From Branchiostoma floridae (Eukaryota; Chordata; Leptocardii; Amphioxiformes; Branchiostomatidae), in NCBI RefSeq assembly GCF_000003815.2, contig NC_049993.1:10348134-10412133 (forward strand): a stretch of DNA of 64,000 nucleotides, given 5' to 3'. Under the pieces are notes generated by a model that saw only the letters and a list, made by a program, of their open reading frames with translations, searched no databases and was not told the DNA's origin. Positions 10,570 to 26,100 of this stretch are shown piece by piece. The translations under genes and the position numbers were made by a program. Position 1 is the first letter of the stretch, and each line of letters opens with the position of its first letter.

Positions 10570-13231
10570 ATTTAGACAAAAATCTCTATATTTCCAAAAA
10601 CCTCCAACATTGCACCAAATGAAACTATTGGAGTCTGAACTGGAGTCTATGTTGAATTGAAATCTGACCATCCGGTACATTGCAAACAGAGAGAAACTTT
10701 CGATGCGATGGCACTTTCGTGATTAAAATCATCTATTTCTACGATTTTTATGGTAAAGTTTCGAAAAATATCATAGAGATTTTATGCATACTTTTCACAA
10801 GTTTCAATATCAAGTGCATCTATTTTCATTTTGCTGCAAATATGACATCGAAGCTGTTGAGCTCAGTCATCAGAATGACCATGGTTGATTGAGTAGTTCG
10901 GAAACCCCTTTCCCGTTGTTGATGTACAATGACTTGAAATGTTGCTTTGTTTTCATTCGAATTATCGATTTGAATATCTATGTGGAGCCTGTGAATAGTA
11001 GATTAATACTTAGCATTATATTTAGTTCAAAACTACCATACATGGATGAAAACTGAAACTTTATTACCAGATCTAACTACCCTAACATTGTATAGCACTC
11101 TAAAAATCTTGTTTTGCTGCACAAATAGCTTTTCTGTCCAATTCGGCCCACAATGACGTTTGCCCAAACAATTCAGGTTGGTGGCAATCAATCAGGCAAT
11201 CAATAAACCAAGCTTTGTGTGCTCTCGGGTCTCCAAAAGGTCACACAACACACTTTTGATACATCAGGTAGCGCTGCAACTAACATAGTTTCTACTGCAT
11301 AGTCAATCTCCCACGCAGTTGTTCCAACAGAACTGCATGTTCAGGAATCTATACATAACGTGGAAAGAAGCAATTAATAATGACATTTTTGTGACATCTG
11401 ACCTCATCTGAGCTATAGCAGCTTATCCCTACATGTACAGTGATAACTGGTGCCATAAACAAATAAAGTGGTCAATAAAAGTCTCATTGATCAAACAAGG
11501 CAGTTTCCAGTGGTAGATTCAGTAATGATTAACTTTTCTGTTGGTGTATTTGTTACTGTGGGCTTGCTTCTCGAGGACTTTTGGCTGGACTTTTTACAAC
11601 GTTCTTGGACAGATTATAAAACCACCAACTTAGCAAAGGTACTTTATTTATACCTTTTGTATGTGTATTACTGTTAAGGGTAACCATAAGGGGAATTTTC
11701 GAGGACTTTTTCCTTGGACTTTTTACGACGTCATTCGATAGGTTATAAAATCATCAACTGGGTAAAGGTACTTTCTTGGTAACCTTTCGGATGTGTAATA
11801 CTGTTGGGGGAACCCATAGGGGAAATTATGATGACCTCAATGGTTATAGGTCAGTTTCTTAAGTCTGATATAACCACATGCAGCTCACCAATTGTACAAT
11901 ACATGATTGGTAATGTGTACAGTTATAATTAGGTAACTTGGCTAGTTGCCATTGAAAAGAAAAAGTTTTGGTGAGTTCAAAACGTTTATGTACCCACATT
12001 TGATCGTGCATGGGGATCTTACTAAGTTTAGAAAATGATTTCCTGTGAAAACGTCCAGCGATAATGACAATAGGTGATCAGCAGGCCTACCAAGCTTTGA
12101 GTGATAATTACTAATTCTAATAGCGCCATACGAACAATCGTGAGACCTGTCTGAACATAGAAACACTTGATGAAGGAAAGGAAAGGGGCAGTAAATTTCT
12201 TCAACAATGGAAACAAGGAAGGCGCCATGAAGGGAGGACATGGTGAAAAAGATAGTGGATTCGACAAATACAAACATCATGGCCAGGTACGAGCAAAACA
12301 CAATTGTTTAGCGTTGGATGCATCTATAATGCCAAATATATATATAGTGCTATCCTTGTGAATAATGTGGCGAACTTTCTTGAAATGTTTGTGGACACTT
12401 TCGTTGCGTAAGAAAGGAAATACAAAGAAATAAAGAAATAAAAATAAATAAAACAAGGAAAATGTTATTATCTGTTTCTTTATTCTATTTCATTACTCAT
12501 TCATATCAATGAATACGTATTCAACAAATCAAAGAGACCAGCTCTTTGACACATTGTAGGAAGACACTGTTGAAGACATAATTCATTTTTGTCACAGTAG
12601 CCGCGACAATCACTTTTCTTCGACTTATCATAAGGATACAGCAGCAATATGTCAACTTCAACATTCATTTGGACGGTATAAGTTACGAAGCACCGTGCTA
12701 TGACTGGATACTGGGTGGTGCTACGAGTAACTTTGTAGTTGCTAGTCAGATTATCGCTGTTCCTTTTAGAATGCAATTTAAGTATCTTGATAGAGACATT
12801 AAGTAATTGTTACTTACATCCCCTTTACTCTCATTTGCATCTTGGCTTTCATACAAAGTTCCAGTTCTGTTTTAATCCATTATTTCTATTATTGTCGTTC
12901 TCAATAATGATTAAGCGGGAAACTGGATGAAGGGAACGGGAAGGGGGATGTACCAAACGTCTGCGGGAAAACGACGGGAAATATCGAATAGCGAAACGAG
13001 TCATTTGGACGAGTGACAGTATAAGTGAATCACGACACTAAGTATATCATCTGTGTCCAGTATTGTGTAATTGTTTCACCCATGTGACGTTTATGACTAG
13101 CCATATAATTGTCCTAAAGCTACATTTACAAAAAGAAAGTCTGTTTTTTGTGAGATCACAGTTGCCGGCAACTGGGGCTGAGAATCATAACAGATATTCT
13201 GTTGTAAGACGGTAGGAAAAGTCTGCAGTTT
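10570..13231. other. Intergenic region between the cytokine-like and DUF229 genes
   Basis: No recognisable coding exon. It holds the upstream flank of the cytokine-like gene, a two-copy tandem repeat (11572-11829) and A-rich stretches near 12420-12460. Several short open frames (for example 12301-11942 minus) have no family features. Confidence 0.5.
11572..11829. repeat. Two diverged tandem copies of a ~128-bp unit
   Basis: Copies at about 11572-11699 and 11700-11829 share CGAGGACTTTT, GGACTTTTTAC, AAAGGTACTTT, TGTGTA.TACTGTT and a final CCATA.GGG in the same order. No coding potential is seen. Confidence 0.75.
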
Positions 13232-16200
13232 TCACGGCTCTCCTGCTCCAAAGTGTTTACATACACAGTACTGTAAGATCACTCTTCTATCCCAGCATTC
13301 CTCGTATTTCCGGTACAGACTAAGTTGCTTGATCTGGAAAAAACATAGGAAAATTTACTAGAAACTGTTGTGTTTAATGATATGACATTAGAAAAAAACG
13401 TATGTCTATGCCATCGAATTTTGTCTTATTCTAAGCTAGAACTAGTATTAATTGCCAGAAAATTAAAAAAAAACATCGCTCTTACGCGTTATATTCTAAC
13501 AGGTACATGACTTGCAAACTACTCTCCAAGCAGCGTTTAGGCTCCTGCTTGTTTCGACTGGAGAAGAAAACTGGCAAAATAAAAAGCCCGATATCAAAAC
13601 GACGTCCAAAACAAGACGGGCTCTAACCTCTGCTTGGAGAGTACTTACAACCTACTGATTCTATTTTATCTGTTTATAAAGTTAACATGGAGCGTACCTG
13701 TTGTATATGAAAAGCGTCATCTATGACCAGTTCCCATAATGACGGCCCCTCCAGGGCTGTGAAGGTGATCTGGTATCTTCTCATGGCTGCCGACGAGCCG
13801 GGATTCCTCGTCTCAAAAACATGGAGGATCCGGTCAAAGGTCAGGTCCATACAGGACGTTTGCGCCGTGACTAGTCTGTTCAGTCTTCGTATTCTTGAAA
13901 GTGTTTCCTGGTTTAAGAAAGACAACGTACAAATTCAACGAAAGCTAAAAATCAGCTGACCTACAGAATACTTAGAGTTTAATATATACTATGTCAATGT
14001 GTATCGTCATTTATTTTATTGGAGTGTTTAAGAGTCCAAATATATTCAACTACGCTCCATCACATATTACGCCATTGTTTTCAAATTCAATAATGAATGA
14101 ATGAAGACCTTTATTGTACGTTTTTGCTTTCTGACAAGCTAAGTACAGGTCAAGGTGAGTAATAGTGAAGTACAGATTGTGTAGGGTGTGATACATGACT
14201 AATACATAGATTTTGGATAACAATCGCCTCCTCAAAGCAGAATTAGAAACAGGACCTAAGAAACGATCGTTATAACAATATGCACGCGTATTCAGGGTAG
14301 TGTTGATATGGTTACCATACTTACCGGTCTGTGCATGTTGTTAAGGTAATGTAGGGAGAACTTGGCCATTTCTGTGTGTCTCGCTGACCACTCTGTCTCT
14401 TCTAATTGCTGTAAAATGTTAAAACAAACACAAGTTACAGCAACACAGTCTGCCATATGAAATATTTATCAGTATAAATGTTGATTAATTAAGAAACGCC
14501 CCGTCATTTTAACCTTCTCTTCATAGAACCCTCTGTTGTCTCAAATAATAAGACTGATGGTTTTTAAGCTTTTGTTAACAGCGCTCCGTCCCTGAGGCGT
14601 CGCAAAAAAGGTAGGACAATGGATAAGGAAGTCTGTGGACACCAACTTTAATAGCAAATAATCAAGAACACCCACCCCTTCTGATGGAACCATTTGTACA
14701 TAGAAACAAGACACTCGTACCTTCATTAGGCCGCATGCGCAGGTCCATGTTGGCAGGCCTGCTTCCTCACACGTCCGGTTTCTGTGATAAGATTAAAAAC
14801 ATGTTTCATGCTATTTTATCGGGAAAAGCGGAATGTTTACAACCACTGACCTACTTAGAGTTATACACGATACGCACTTCTGCCAGTTGAAGTTTTGGTA
14901 TATGTTACTTGCCTTGTGAATTGGTGCGAGAGTAAAACTAGGTCTTTTGCACCAGATTATCCTGAAATAATCTGTCATGATTATTGATCAGTGTCAATAA
15001 CTTACTAGTATCTCAGAAGTTTAAAACAACAAGACATGCACATAAAAAGAGAGATATAGATAACATTAACGCTAATAAGGCTTGGCGTTATGGAAACTAA
15101 GTTAGAGGTATAACCACACGTACCTTGGTACAGTCTCAGTTAGTAAATTGATAGCAGTATCTGCCGTGTGCCCCTCTACACTGTCGAGATGAGGGTAATG
15201 TAGTAGGGACTTCATAGTCTTATGTAGGTCCAGATGAACCTGAAATAATGGAATACGACTGTCATTGAAAGGCTTTATACAACAGAATGCAGCGCCAGCA
15301 TTTGCCCTTGCGGCTGAATGAAAGACTGCAGTATACACAGAAAAAGTTACATAATTAGACAATAAAAGTGTGTTTTTCTTACAATATATTTTCTCTGGTT
15401 GGCGGCAAGATTTTTCAAGATGGTGGGCCTTTCTCTGAGCAGCCATGTTGGGAGAATGATTGACAGGAACGGCAGGAGAGTCTCGTAGTGCCCGCCCAGA
15501 TGGGACGCGAAGCGATGGTAGGACTTCCCGTGGTCACCGAACAGGAACTGAAACGTCATAGAATCATATTTTTGTAATCCAACTGTCGGTAGTATTATCA
15601 ATCGGTTCTTCCTAACTGCTCTATTTGTTTGCACTAGAAAAAATAATAACGAAAGCACCCCCGTCTATGTGCACCTTGGTACCGTCCGTCACAAGCATAT
15701 GACCTTACCCTGTCCTTGGTGCTGAATCCACTATCAGGGCAGGCAGTAGCATAATTATGCAATCTTATAAGCGCTTGAATTTTAGCCTTATGAAAAGAAC
15801 AAAATCGCTTACAACACAACACGCTTACATGTAGAAGACGGGCAGTTGAGATACACTAAGACAGAAGTTTGTACATTTCTGACGTTCATAAAACCTACCA
15901 CTACGAGGTTTGGGTCTTCACTCAGGGCATCTTGAAGAAGCGCCACCATGCGGTCGTCCAACTGATTGACAGACTCGGCGGAGTAGCCGTGGTGAGCGTT
16001 GAGGTCGAACGCTGCCCACTTGGCCGGATGGGGCATGCGCAGGAAGTCACGTGTGTAGTTCATGATGTACTCGTGTAACATGTGGTTTCCCTCGCAAAAA
16101 CCGGACAGGACGTTTGGACTCACCTATTAGATTAATGTAGCGTTTGACCAAGTACAGTACTTAAAGGTTGCACTATCGTTAACATAGATACCAACGTATG

Positions 16201-19200
16201 CAAGTATAACTATGAGCTCGAGCACAACACAAGTGCCTTATTACTGGTCCGTTTGAAGAAAATTTCCTACATAGGTTTCGTACGAAGTTTCCTACAAAAT
16301 TTCCTGACACTTCGACACAACTATCAGTTTGGGCAAAAACATATGCTAACAAGTATCAAACAGTGCGTGACAAACACATATTACAGTTGTAGCTAATGGC
16401 GAACTGACCTCCTCATTTTCCCGCTTGATCCATCCGTGTTCTTGGTGTGGCAAAACAGGGGGTCGGTAGTGACAGTCCTGTAGAGAGATTAACAATAACA
16501 GGCGTTCTTGAGACTGCCTTCGTTTACTCGATTGAAACATCGTGATAAGCGCAGTTATGTGGGTATCGTCTCTATCTGAAAAGGCTGAAATGTATTCTGT
16601 AAGAAATCCTCGGCTGTAAGATGACTCGTCTACGTACCACACATGGTGTTCTCGTGCCCATCAGTCCACCGCTGTTGTCAACACCATAACTGGTGACGTA
16701 ACCACGCCTGCCAGCGTACTCCCATATCCACTCATTTACCCTCTTGGCAAATCTGTGACAAATTAGATGATTGACAGATCATTTGTACGACAAAGACAAC
16801 ATCGTATTTCTGCGCAGATGACACTGATAGACAATTTCATTGACTATTTTCTTTCCGTGTCTTCATAACTTAATGTTCCTTTTCGGATGATGAAAGTGTA
16901 TGTCAAGGTTCAGTTGTTAAGTGATAAAGGCACGAAAAGGTGATGTGTGATAAATTCCTTGAGAATGTAGTCTTTATTGCAATATTTGTGGTTACGCCTG
17001 TTAGCTACCCTTGCTGGATTCTTACACTCTGTTCCGGACCTTCTCCTCGTCCACCTCGTCGTACAGCTGCCCTGCGTACAGCGGGGTCAAGTTCATCACG
17101 GTCGAACCGGAAATGGCGTTCAGTCGGTTGAAGAGAAAAGCATGATGGGAGAGTGGTCCGCCATTTTGCTCTGTAGATGTTTGGAACAACAGAATAGTAA
17201 AAGAAAGCTGGGGTTAACGTTTTATACGTTTTTTACGATCTTTAAATCACACATTTTGAGATTAACAACGTCTAAGTAGGCCTTTCTTTTATCTTAAGTT
17301 GCAATATTGCCAATATTCAGACCTTCTGAGGCGCCATTGTACAGTTTCCTGAGAAAGGCGGACGTTTTAGGGAGCCCGCACGGCCGGTGGAAGTGAGCAC
17401 GTGACACAGAATCCAGACTGATGGACAGTACAGACAGCGGCTTCCACGATGTCTCCTTCGTCTTGGTCTCCAGAAACTTCTCACGCTGGGACTCGTTTAT
17501 GTCGTCATCCGTCAGGAACTGCGTGTGATAGTTGTGTTGGTCATTTCCGCTGGGATAAAAGATAATAAAACAGACATAAAAGAAAGTTTGAGACAGATTC
17601 TATGAGCAGTGACACTTCTAAATTGTCTCAACTGCGTCAGAATCTTAATCGAAGGATCACAGACCTCAAACAATTTCAGAAATAAAATCCATTTTTGCAT
17701 ACTTTTGGTCCTTGCAGACGACATCGGCATAGCTTGTTTCCATGGCAACTGAGGTGGGTCCTTCATAGTAGTTCCACTGGGGATACTCCACGTACTGTCC
17801 ACTGGGGAGGGGGGCCTCATGTTCTCGCCTCTCCAGAAAGTTAACACGGAAAGTCCCTGGACAGTTCACGTGTATTGTTCTGTGAGGAAATTAAAAACAG
17901 TGTAATTGATTAAATTTTGTATAATTAAGTAAAGATGTTGTGTCTATTGTTTGATTAGCTCGAAAACCTAACCATCACTCAAGAAAAGAGAGGCCATGAG
18001 AGAAGTTTAAGAACGGTAACCAGAGAAACCAGCCCACCTGTTAATGAGTGTTGAGAATGTGGCGGTCATGTTACATCTCCACGTCACGTTTCGCCAACAC
18101 AGCTCATCCGGGGCCTTCAGGTCAGGTATGGCGCATGCGCTGTCGCTCTCAGGACCAACATCTGTTGAAAATAGACTGTCCTCTGCAGACTTGAGTTGAA
18201 ATAGAATATCGGCGTTGTTATTTTTCCAGATGCGAGTTTCCTCGTGTTTTTGCCAACTCTTCGTCGTTCCTTGGAAACTGGAGTCCTCAGAGACCGTTCC
18301 CTCTAGACTTGATGTGGGCTGTTTGTGCCAACTCCTGTGGTTCATAGGACGTCTGCCGCGCAGCCCCAGTGCCAAACCGTCATACAGTCTGCGGACAGGT
18401 GCTTCCTCCGTGGAATGAACTTCTGCAATATATGGATTGAAAAAGATGAAGGAAAAGATGGAAAGATTCAGCATACTTCAACACAAGGTTTCATCATGAA
18501 AATGAATGTATGATTTATTTTTGCCACAGAATATCATATGTAACGTTATGTCAAGATAAATTTTGAACAAAAATGCTTCACAAAATTTCTCTGCCGCCGT
18601 AGCTAAACGATATGTTGGAAGCTCGCAGGTCAGTTTGTCAAGGAATGGTTGCTACTGACGCCAAATAGCGAGGTTTGTTGTCTGTAAGGTGTTAATGTAT
18701 AAAACAATGTTCTTATCGACTTGTGAAATACGCATTTCCTAGTAACCCTGCCTTTGATTTCTAAGTGCCACACACGTTCAAACTTCCCACTTTCTTGAGA
18801 AAGAATTCTGCCTTCCTTGCTGTATAACCACCCTTCCTTGCAACCTTCAGCGTCTTTGTTTTACATTACTGACTAAACGCACCAGAGCCTTCTCGGCCCA
18901 CACATGTATCAATAGCACGGTTTGCCTTTCCTGACGTGCAGTATATCTCTGCGGACATAAACCAAGAGTAGGCGATTAGAGCACGCCAGAGAAATGCCAA
19001 GGAACCGCTTGCCAAAAACAACAGGGAACTGCTCTGATCGTTTCTTGAGCCGCCCCCACTCACTGAACCTGCCAGGACAGTTTACCAGCGCATGCGCTCT
19101 ACCTGCCGAATCTCTCGACATTTGCCATATGTCGGCAGGGGTCGCTTCTCCACGTCAAACGATCTAACAGAGTGCCATCTCTCACGTGTGTTTAGTGCTG

Positions 19201-22200
19201 CGGGCGCTTTTAAGTGACACAGACGCTCATGAACGCGATCAGAAATCACTAACAAAGCCGTCACAAGACCACAGTAGGCCACTATAAGGTCATAGTTGGT
19301 ACACATGTGAAGATGGATGTTGGCACATGGTAGTGGCGCAGTCACATTCGTTGTCCGATTTTTACGTTGTAGGATTTTATTTTGTAGGATATTTACGTTA
19401 ACGTTGTAGGATATTACGTTGTAGGATTTTCAGCAAATGCTTGACAGAATCATCACAAGAATATACGGCAATTTTGTCCGTCGCAAGTCAACTGAACTCC
19501 TGGACTCTATACAATATATTCACGACTGTCCTACGAATACCCCGCAGTTTGCTACTAAAACCCTCATTCGATGACGAATGACAACTGGCTCTTACAAGAG
19601 AAAAATAGAGATTGTTGTTGAACTACAGCAGGAAATTTCCCTTACAGAAGGACACATGCTTTTGCTAAGTTCCCCACTGTCAAGGTCTAGTACCAGGAGG
19701 AAACGTACAGTGTATTGTACAGACAACCCACATAACATTGACCTTTTCGTTTATTTATACAAACAGGCAAGGCCAACTTTAATTGTATTCCAAGACGCAG
19801 AAGAACGTTCAGAAGCTAAGCTAGACATCTAGTGATGCCACAGTACCACCCGCTAGTGTATAAACTACATGTACACATTAGCCAATCAAAATCTTAATGG
19901 AATCACTATTAACGTAAGCGGAAGCCGTATGTGTCAAATGCTGTATTGCGTAGTTGGGTGTGGTTGCATAGAGGGGCACTGGACGACACCTCAACATGTT
20001 CAAATTCTCTGCATTCATGCTGTCTGTACATGTGAGGATATGGGTTTGGGTGATCAAGTCTGACGCAAATTTACACTGCCCAGTTGTTCAGAACTACGGC
20101 GGTACCTTTCCAGCTGGATTTGTGGACAAAGACCAAAACCGTTTCCTTCACCAATATGATTGACGTGTAGAAAAGCCAAATCCCCTTGAAGCTGTTGCCA
20201 ACACAGCTCTAATACTCACACAAACCTTTCCTCCCCCACGCTCTGCTCATTCTAGGTCTTGGCGTGCCGCCTCGGCACAAGGTAGATGAAAAATGGACTT
20301 GGCAGAGGTTTTTGTGCATATCCTTGTTAGAGTTTACTGGGTCATTCTAACCCTATCAATTATCTATTTTAAAGTTTTTGTACTGGACTTGCTCTCTTCA
20401 CACCACATCCGGTGCTACATTCTGTTTCTTACTTGAGTATTTTCCAAGTTGGGACTTTGACGTGAACACTCCATCCCCTCCCACAATCTTATCAGTGTAT
20501 ATGTTAATAAAATAATAGGGATACATTGTATTTATGGTGTCCTTTTTGCTCACTTTGCGATCGCACCGTTATAGAAACTCTAGTTCACCCTTATCCCCGG
20601 GGCAACCTATATCCGTTGTTTTAATACAGGGCATTTCAGGATACCAAGTTGACAGACAGAACATATATTGCAACTGAAAATACTGCAGCTTGAAACCACC
20701 TTGCGTCGACATGATATCCCTAAATGCCCTGTTTTTTAAAACAACAGATATAGGTTGCCCTGCGGATAAAGGTGAACAAGCGTTACATAAAATTGGTGCG
20801 ATTTTACGTTTCGGTTAGGACAGTCCACAGCATTTTTCCACAATATCACTCCGCGGATAGGAATGTCCCGTCGCCCCAACACACTCAAGACCCTAAACAC
20901 ACCGCCAAGAAATACTTTCCGCTGACAAATTGTCCCCTCTTGTCTTGGCTTGAAGTAATCATGAAGACAAATTTGTTCCACTCTAATTTGTCTGAGCGAC
21001 AGCAAATATTTGCCGGTGCCATCTTGTCAAATAGCACATTCCGTGGGCTCGGAGACCATTGTCTGAAGTTCCTGTGTCTTGCAAAATGTAGCAGAAGAAT
21101 ACATGAGATAGAATTCTTGTTAAAGGTCACTTTCTTAATCTCGAAGTTAGCCTGTTTACTGTATGTACGAGACTATCATTCTTTCATTTATTTATAAGGT
21201 GCCAATTCATCAACAGAGTGACCCAGTAATGGGGATAAGAAATAACGTTAACGTTAATTTCTATGTATTTGACGCATATAGTCTCCAAGACATGCTCCTT
21301 AGGAATGCTTTTTTTCATGACATGTCTACTTTGCTGAAGTAACGTCCGCGCCAACAAAAGCCTGACTTCCAGTCTTGATGCTTCGCGTAGCCAGTCGGAC
21401 GTGTCAGTGTAAATGTCAGCCGACCCATTCATTACTGAGATCATCACTCATTTCCTACACAGGACCCCTGCTTCCAACATAGCAGTGGGTGTATTTGTAA
21501 CGGATGGGTGTTCGGTGTATTCAATAAAAGAACATTCTGAGAACACTTAGTCCACTTAGTCCCCTCCTGCTTTGAGAGTCAAATCCTGACAAGACCCAAG
21601 GTAGAATCTCCCGGGTGTAATTTGGCGCAGACGGGGGGCAACGGTTGAGCGAGTTTTATCGTCCTAAAGACTTCCGAAATGTCACATTCTCACCCTAACC
21701 CACAGAGAGCGTGCGGAGATAAATGCACACACGGTGAAGGCTTGTCCCACAGTTCCCAATATCCGTACCTGCTGGAGTCTTGACTTTCAGATCACTATGT
21801 AGGCCGAGACTGTAGCTGACGGAAGTGTTCAAGGGCCAAACATTACATGGGAACAGCTGAAGATATGTGAATGGCGGAATGAATGAATGAACGGACGAAC
21901 GAATTAATGAATGAACTAGAGTTCGGCGACCTCATACCTCCATGAAAATTTAGAGCTTTCGTAAATTTCAGGCAATTGACCAACACATCAACATAATTCA
22001 TGCATGGTGTTGTTCATCATTGACTAACGTACACATGTCACAATTATAAAATTCCCATTATTGATCATAAAGCAGTTTTGAATTTTTACATAAATTATGC
22101 AAATAAGTTCCTCATTACCATATTTGGTATCTGCTTATATTCCACCTATCATAATTAACATGTGTTACGTGTATTGAGGTCCAGTTATTGAAAACAATGG

Positions 22201-23140
22201 AACTATACAATTTCCTCATTAATTATGCAAGTTAAGTCCTCATTTGCATAGCATGCATATTATTGTGACCATCTTTGCCTAAGCTACCTGCATGCCTAAA
22301 ATGCAGGCAATCCGTCGTTCCTTTCGGCAGTTATCCGCTTTGGAGTGTCTTGACAAAAACGCCCCTGCAGTTCCACAATTAAATGTCAGGGGACTGAAAC
22401 TTGCCCCACATTTTTATGTCGCTAAAAGCTATCTACCACTTAAATGTCACGACCATATCACGTCAGTGACAAGAGATACATTGAAAAAACTGATAGAATA
22501 TTCTCATTAATTATGCAAATGTATTCCTGATTTGCATAATTAGTATTTTATCTTGTACAACATTGTCTAAGGTACCTACATACCAAAAATCATGAAAATC
22601 CGTTGTTCCCTTCTTGAGTTATCCTCGTCAGAAGTTTTTGACAAAAATGCCCCTGCTATCCCCAAACTAGACGCTAGGGGGCCCAAACTTATGTCATTTC
22701 TTCCTGAGCACAAGAGCTATCTAACACTTAAAAATCGTGACCATAGCGTGTTCAGAACACCGAGATAGCAAAACCGGAAGTTGCGCTGCAGCACCAAGGG
22801 GAGTTGCTAGGGAGCCCAAAATCTAATCATTTCCAGCTTTCGTCACACACTACCAACACACCAAGTATGAAACCAATCCACCCAGCCGTTCTTGAGTTAT
22901 CTTGTTTACACACACACAAACACACAGACACACAAACGCGGGGTAAAATATAACCTCCATGACATTTCATGGAGGTAATAATTATTTTGTACATGCGTCA
23001 CAGCGTAGGAGAAGGCTGAATTACGCATCACTTACAGGCTTGACGTAAAAAGTATTATAATAGTATAGTAGACATGGCAAGTGTAGGTACGTGCGCAAAC
23101 GTGCGCGCGCGTGTTTGTGTGTGTGTACAGTGTGTGTACG

Positions 23141-23171
<31 letters not shown>

Positions 23172-26100
23172 TCTGTCTGTCCGTGCTTCTGTGTATGGTG
23201 TAAAGTGAGTTTCTATTGTTACACAGGAACCGCGGAAAGTGTGTGATGTCCTGTGTTTTCTTTATTGACTTCTTAAGAAATAGTTTCCTGTAGTCTCTAG
23301 TATAGTTTTGTACGATTATACTAGGATAAGAAACAACGGACGGATATATTACCTTTGGACCCATAGCTCAGGGCTATTGGCTAGAGTCCAGGATGTCTGA
23401 GTATGTGATAAATCTGGGCGCGAACAGAAAGCTGTCTGTCTTCCAAAATCTTTTAAATTGCTGACCCTCCAGCAACCTGTTTCAGATTGTAGAAGATCCG
23501 TTATCAATTTTATAAGTGTCGTGAACTGGTTTCTCCCACATCTGGCTGTCCAGTCAGCTGTCTTTATATCTGTATCACTGCACTCCCAACAAGACCAGAA
23601 GGGACAACATGGAGAGAACGGTAAAAATGAGCAGTTCTTCCCAGCTATCTTTTCGGAAATTCCGGTTCGAAAGGCCATGTGTACAACCTGGCTTCATAGC
23701 CTTCACCCGGCCTTCCTACGAGGGTGCAGGGATCGTACAATTCGGGAAAAAAGCCCGGGAAATTGGCTGGGGGGGGGGGGGCAGTCCACGCTTAGGTTTA
23801 TTATTCTCCCTAGCCCTATAATAGCTAGCGTAGTCAGTCTGGTATAGACTACTCACTCAGGCTTCAGGCTGTGCCAGCTTCTTACTCTTAGACAGAAGAT
23901 TTTACAGCCGGTACAACATGCTGGGACAAGTGACGAGGTGCCAGGCACAGTATGTGACGGTGTCCCCCGCGACAGGCGTCGTAAGTTAGTGGGATTTCCT
24001 TACAGTGACTCGGTTCCTGTGTTGGGTTTCTTGAAAATTCCTTATCGGACACAAGTCTTACTGAGTTGAACACGGGATGCTCTCCGCTTCTACATTTTTG
24101 TATTCCCTATCTCATATACGATCAAGCATGTGTAACAGCCCATTTCCATATCACTTTCAGAACAGAAAGGCTCTACATACGTAATAAGCTATAGTATAGA
24201 GTCAAAGACTTCATCGAATATGACCCACTACTCAAGCCTCCGCAAATAAAGTTTTAAAGCAGATGTAGGAAAGTACTGCTGTACAGTTAGTTGCAGCTAC
24301 GCTTCCTTCAAATATCAGCTTGATTAGACGAACTTTCTAGCTTGAAGCCAGACAAGTGCTACCGTTTATGTATAACTGGCACCATATGTACATTGGTCTA
24401 CTAGCACTAGTCACGAAAGCGAACTGATCTTGTAAATGATACTTTAGCCTTAAAACCGTTTAAATCTTCATCTGACACTACCCGCCTTCGTGTCGGTACT
24501 TTGTTCTTCTTGATTAATCCGTTTTAAAAGAGTCCGGTAAAAAGACTTAGTCTCAAAACTGGCGAAGTCCCCATGTTGAAGTCCTTACCTTTGTGGAGTG
24601 TCACCTTCAAGTAAGCACTTTTAAGGGATGAAGAGTTAGGTTACAGAAATAGTCTGCATGTGCTCTGGACCTGACAAAAATAAAATAAAAATGGCAAGAA
24701 AGAGTGGACAAAGAAAGGATTAACGTAATTCTTCTCAATCTGACAATGGTGACGATTTGGTACGGATCAGTAAAGACAGTCGGAATTCTTGCTGAAGGTG
24801 GCGGATGGTTTCACATAGTCACGCACAGTAGGGGGGAGGCCTCGTATTTACGACCCCCTTCACTAAAGAGGAGGTCAGAAAATGAAAGTATGCTTTGAAA
24901 ACTTAATAAATAAATCTTCAAACACTTTTTCTTCAGAAATGTTTTTATGCGCCACATTGAAAATCTTATATTATATTTAATTAATTTCAATTTTAAAGTT
25001 TCATTGCTTTAAATATCTTAAGGTCAATTACTTCAGCACGGATTCTATGTGCCTTAAAAGAGCATAGGATAAGGATACCATCCGACGTTGGATTTTAAAG
25101 GGAAGGCTGTAAATCCTGAGAAATTGACGGATAATTAGTGTAAGTGCCACCGTGGGACTTAGAGACCTAAAGAGACGTGTCTTCTAATATCCCGACATGA
25201 GACACATGGATCGTATTCTGCACGACAGAGGTGATGTTACTTTAAGAGCAGATAAGGCCCGTGGGAGTGTACAGGTTACGGCCAAGTGCACACCTTAATG
25301 AAACCCAGCTCCGTCTTAAGGGAGAACACATTCGGCTTCTACGATGAGGTCTGACTCGGGCCACTTAACTCATCTACATGTTCTTGATATTGCAAATGAT
25401 ATATACCATTCGTAAACGGAAAAATCTGCTCTAATTACACTGAGACACTTACTTCCTGTGTCATACACTGCTTGACGTTACGAGAGTCAGTTTTTCTCAC
25501 AGAATAGTTTTCTGGTGAAGTTTTGGCGTTAGTCCAAGTCTGATTGTGAAAGAGAAGTACAGCGGAAGTCACTATGTTACATCTATGCTAATGAGGAAGG
25601 CAGATCGATCTGCACCTGTAATTCACTACCTCTACTTGAAGAAAAGAATAAACAAACTTTGCAAAAACAAACAAATAAACAGGTATCTCGATAATGAACA
25701 CTGCAGCTTTCACGTGACAAATATGGTTAACTTGTACGTAATCTGTCCTTCAATATACAATATTATTTTATTACACAGACATATCATGCCATTTTTTTCA
25801 TAACTATTACAATCAGAAGCATTGGCGGATACGTAATGGCTAACAGACAGAACTACAGATAGAGGTTTGTTTAACGGAGTCTAAATCACAAGAGAGGACG
25901 GGCAGCAGACAGCATGTCACACATCCGTGCGTCTGCGGTTAGACTAGAACGTGCTGGGAACTTAACATGTTAATCCACACTTTGTTTAGCCTGCATCTAT
26001 CGGTACAGATCACTGATAGGGGTTCACGTTGCGCTGATAAAGTCACAGGTACGGGTCCGTCTTCAAAGTGCTGTGAACCAGATGGGTTGGGGAAATACAA

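Noticed and set aside
20772-21197. 141-codon plus-strand open frame in the DUF229 intron
   Set aside because: It begins inside a foldback element and has no protein family features.
22292-22510. 72-codon open frame starting MPKMQAIRRSFRQ
   Set aside because: It lies in an internal unit of the TIR-bounded repeat and is not conserved in the neighbouring unit.
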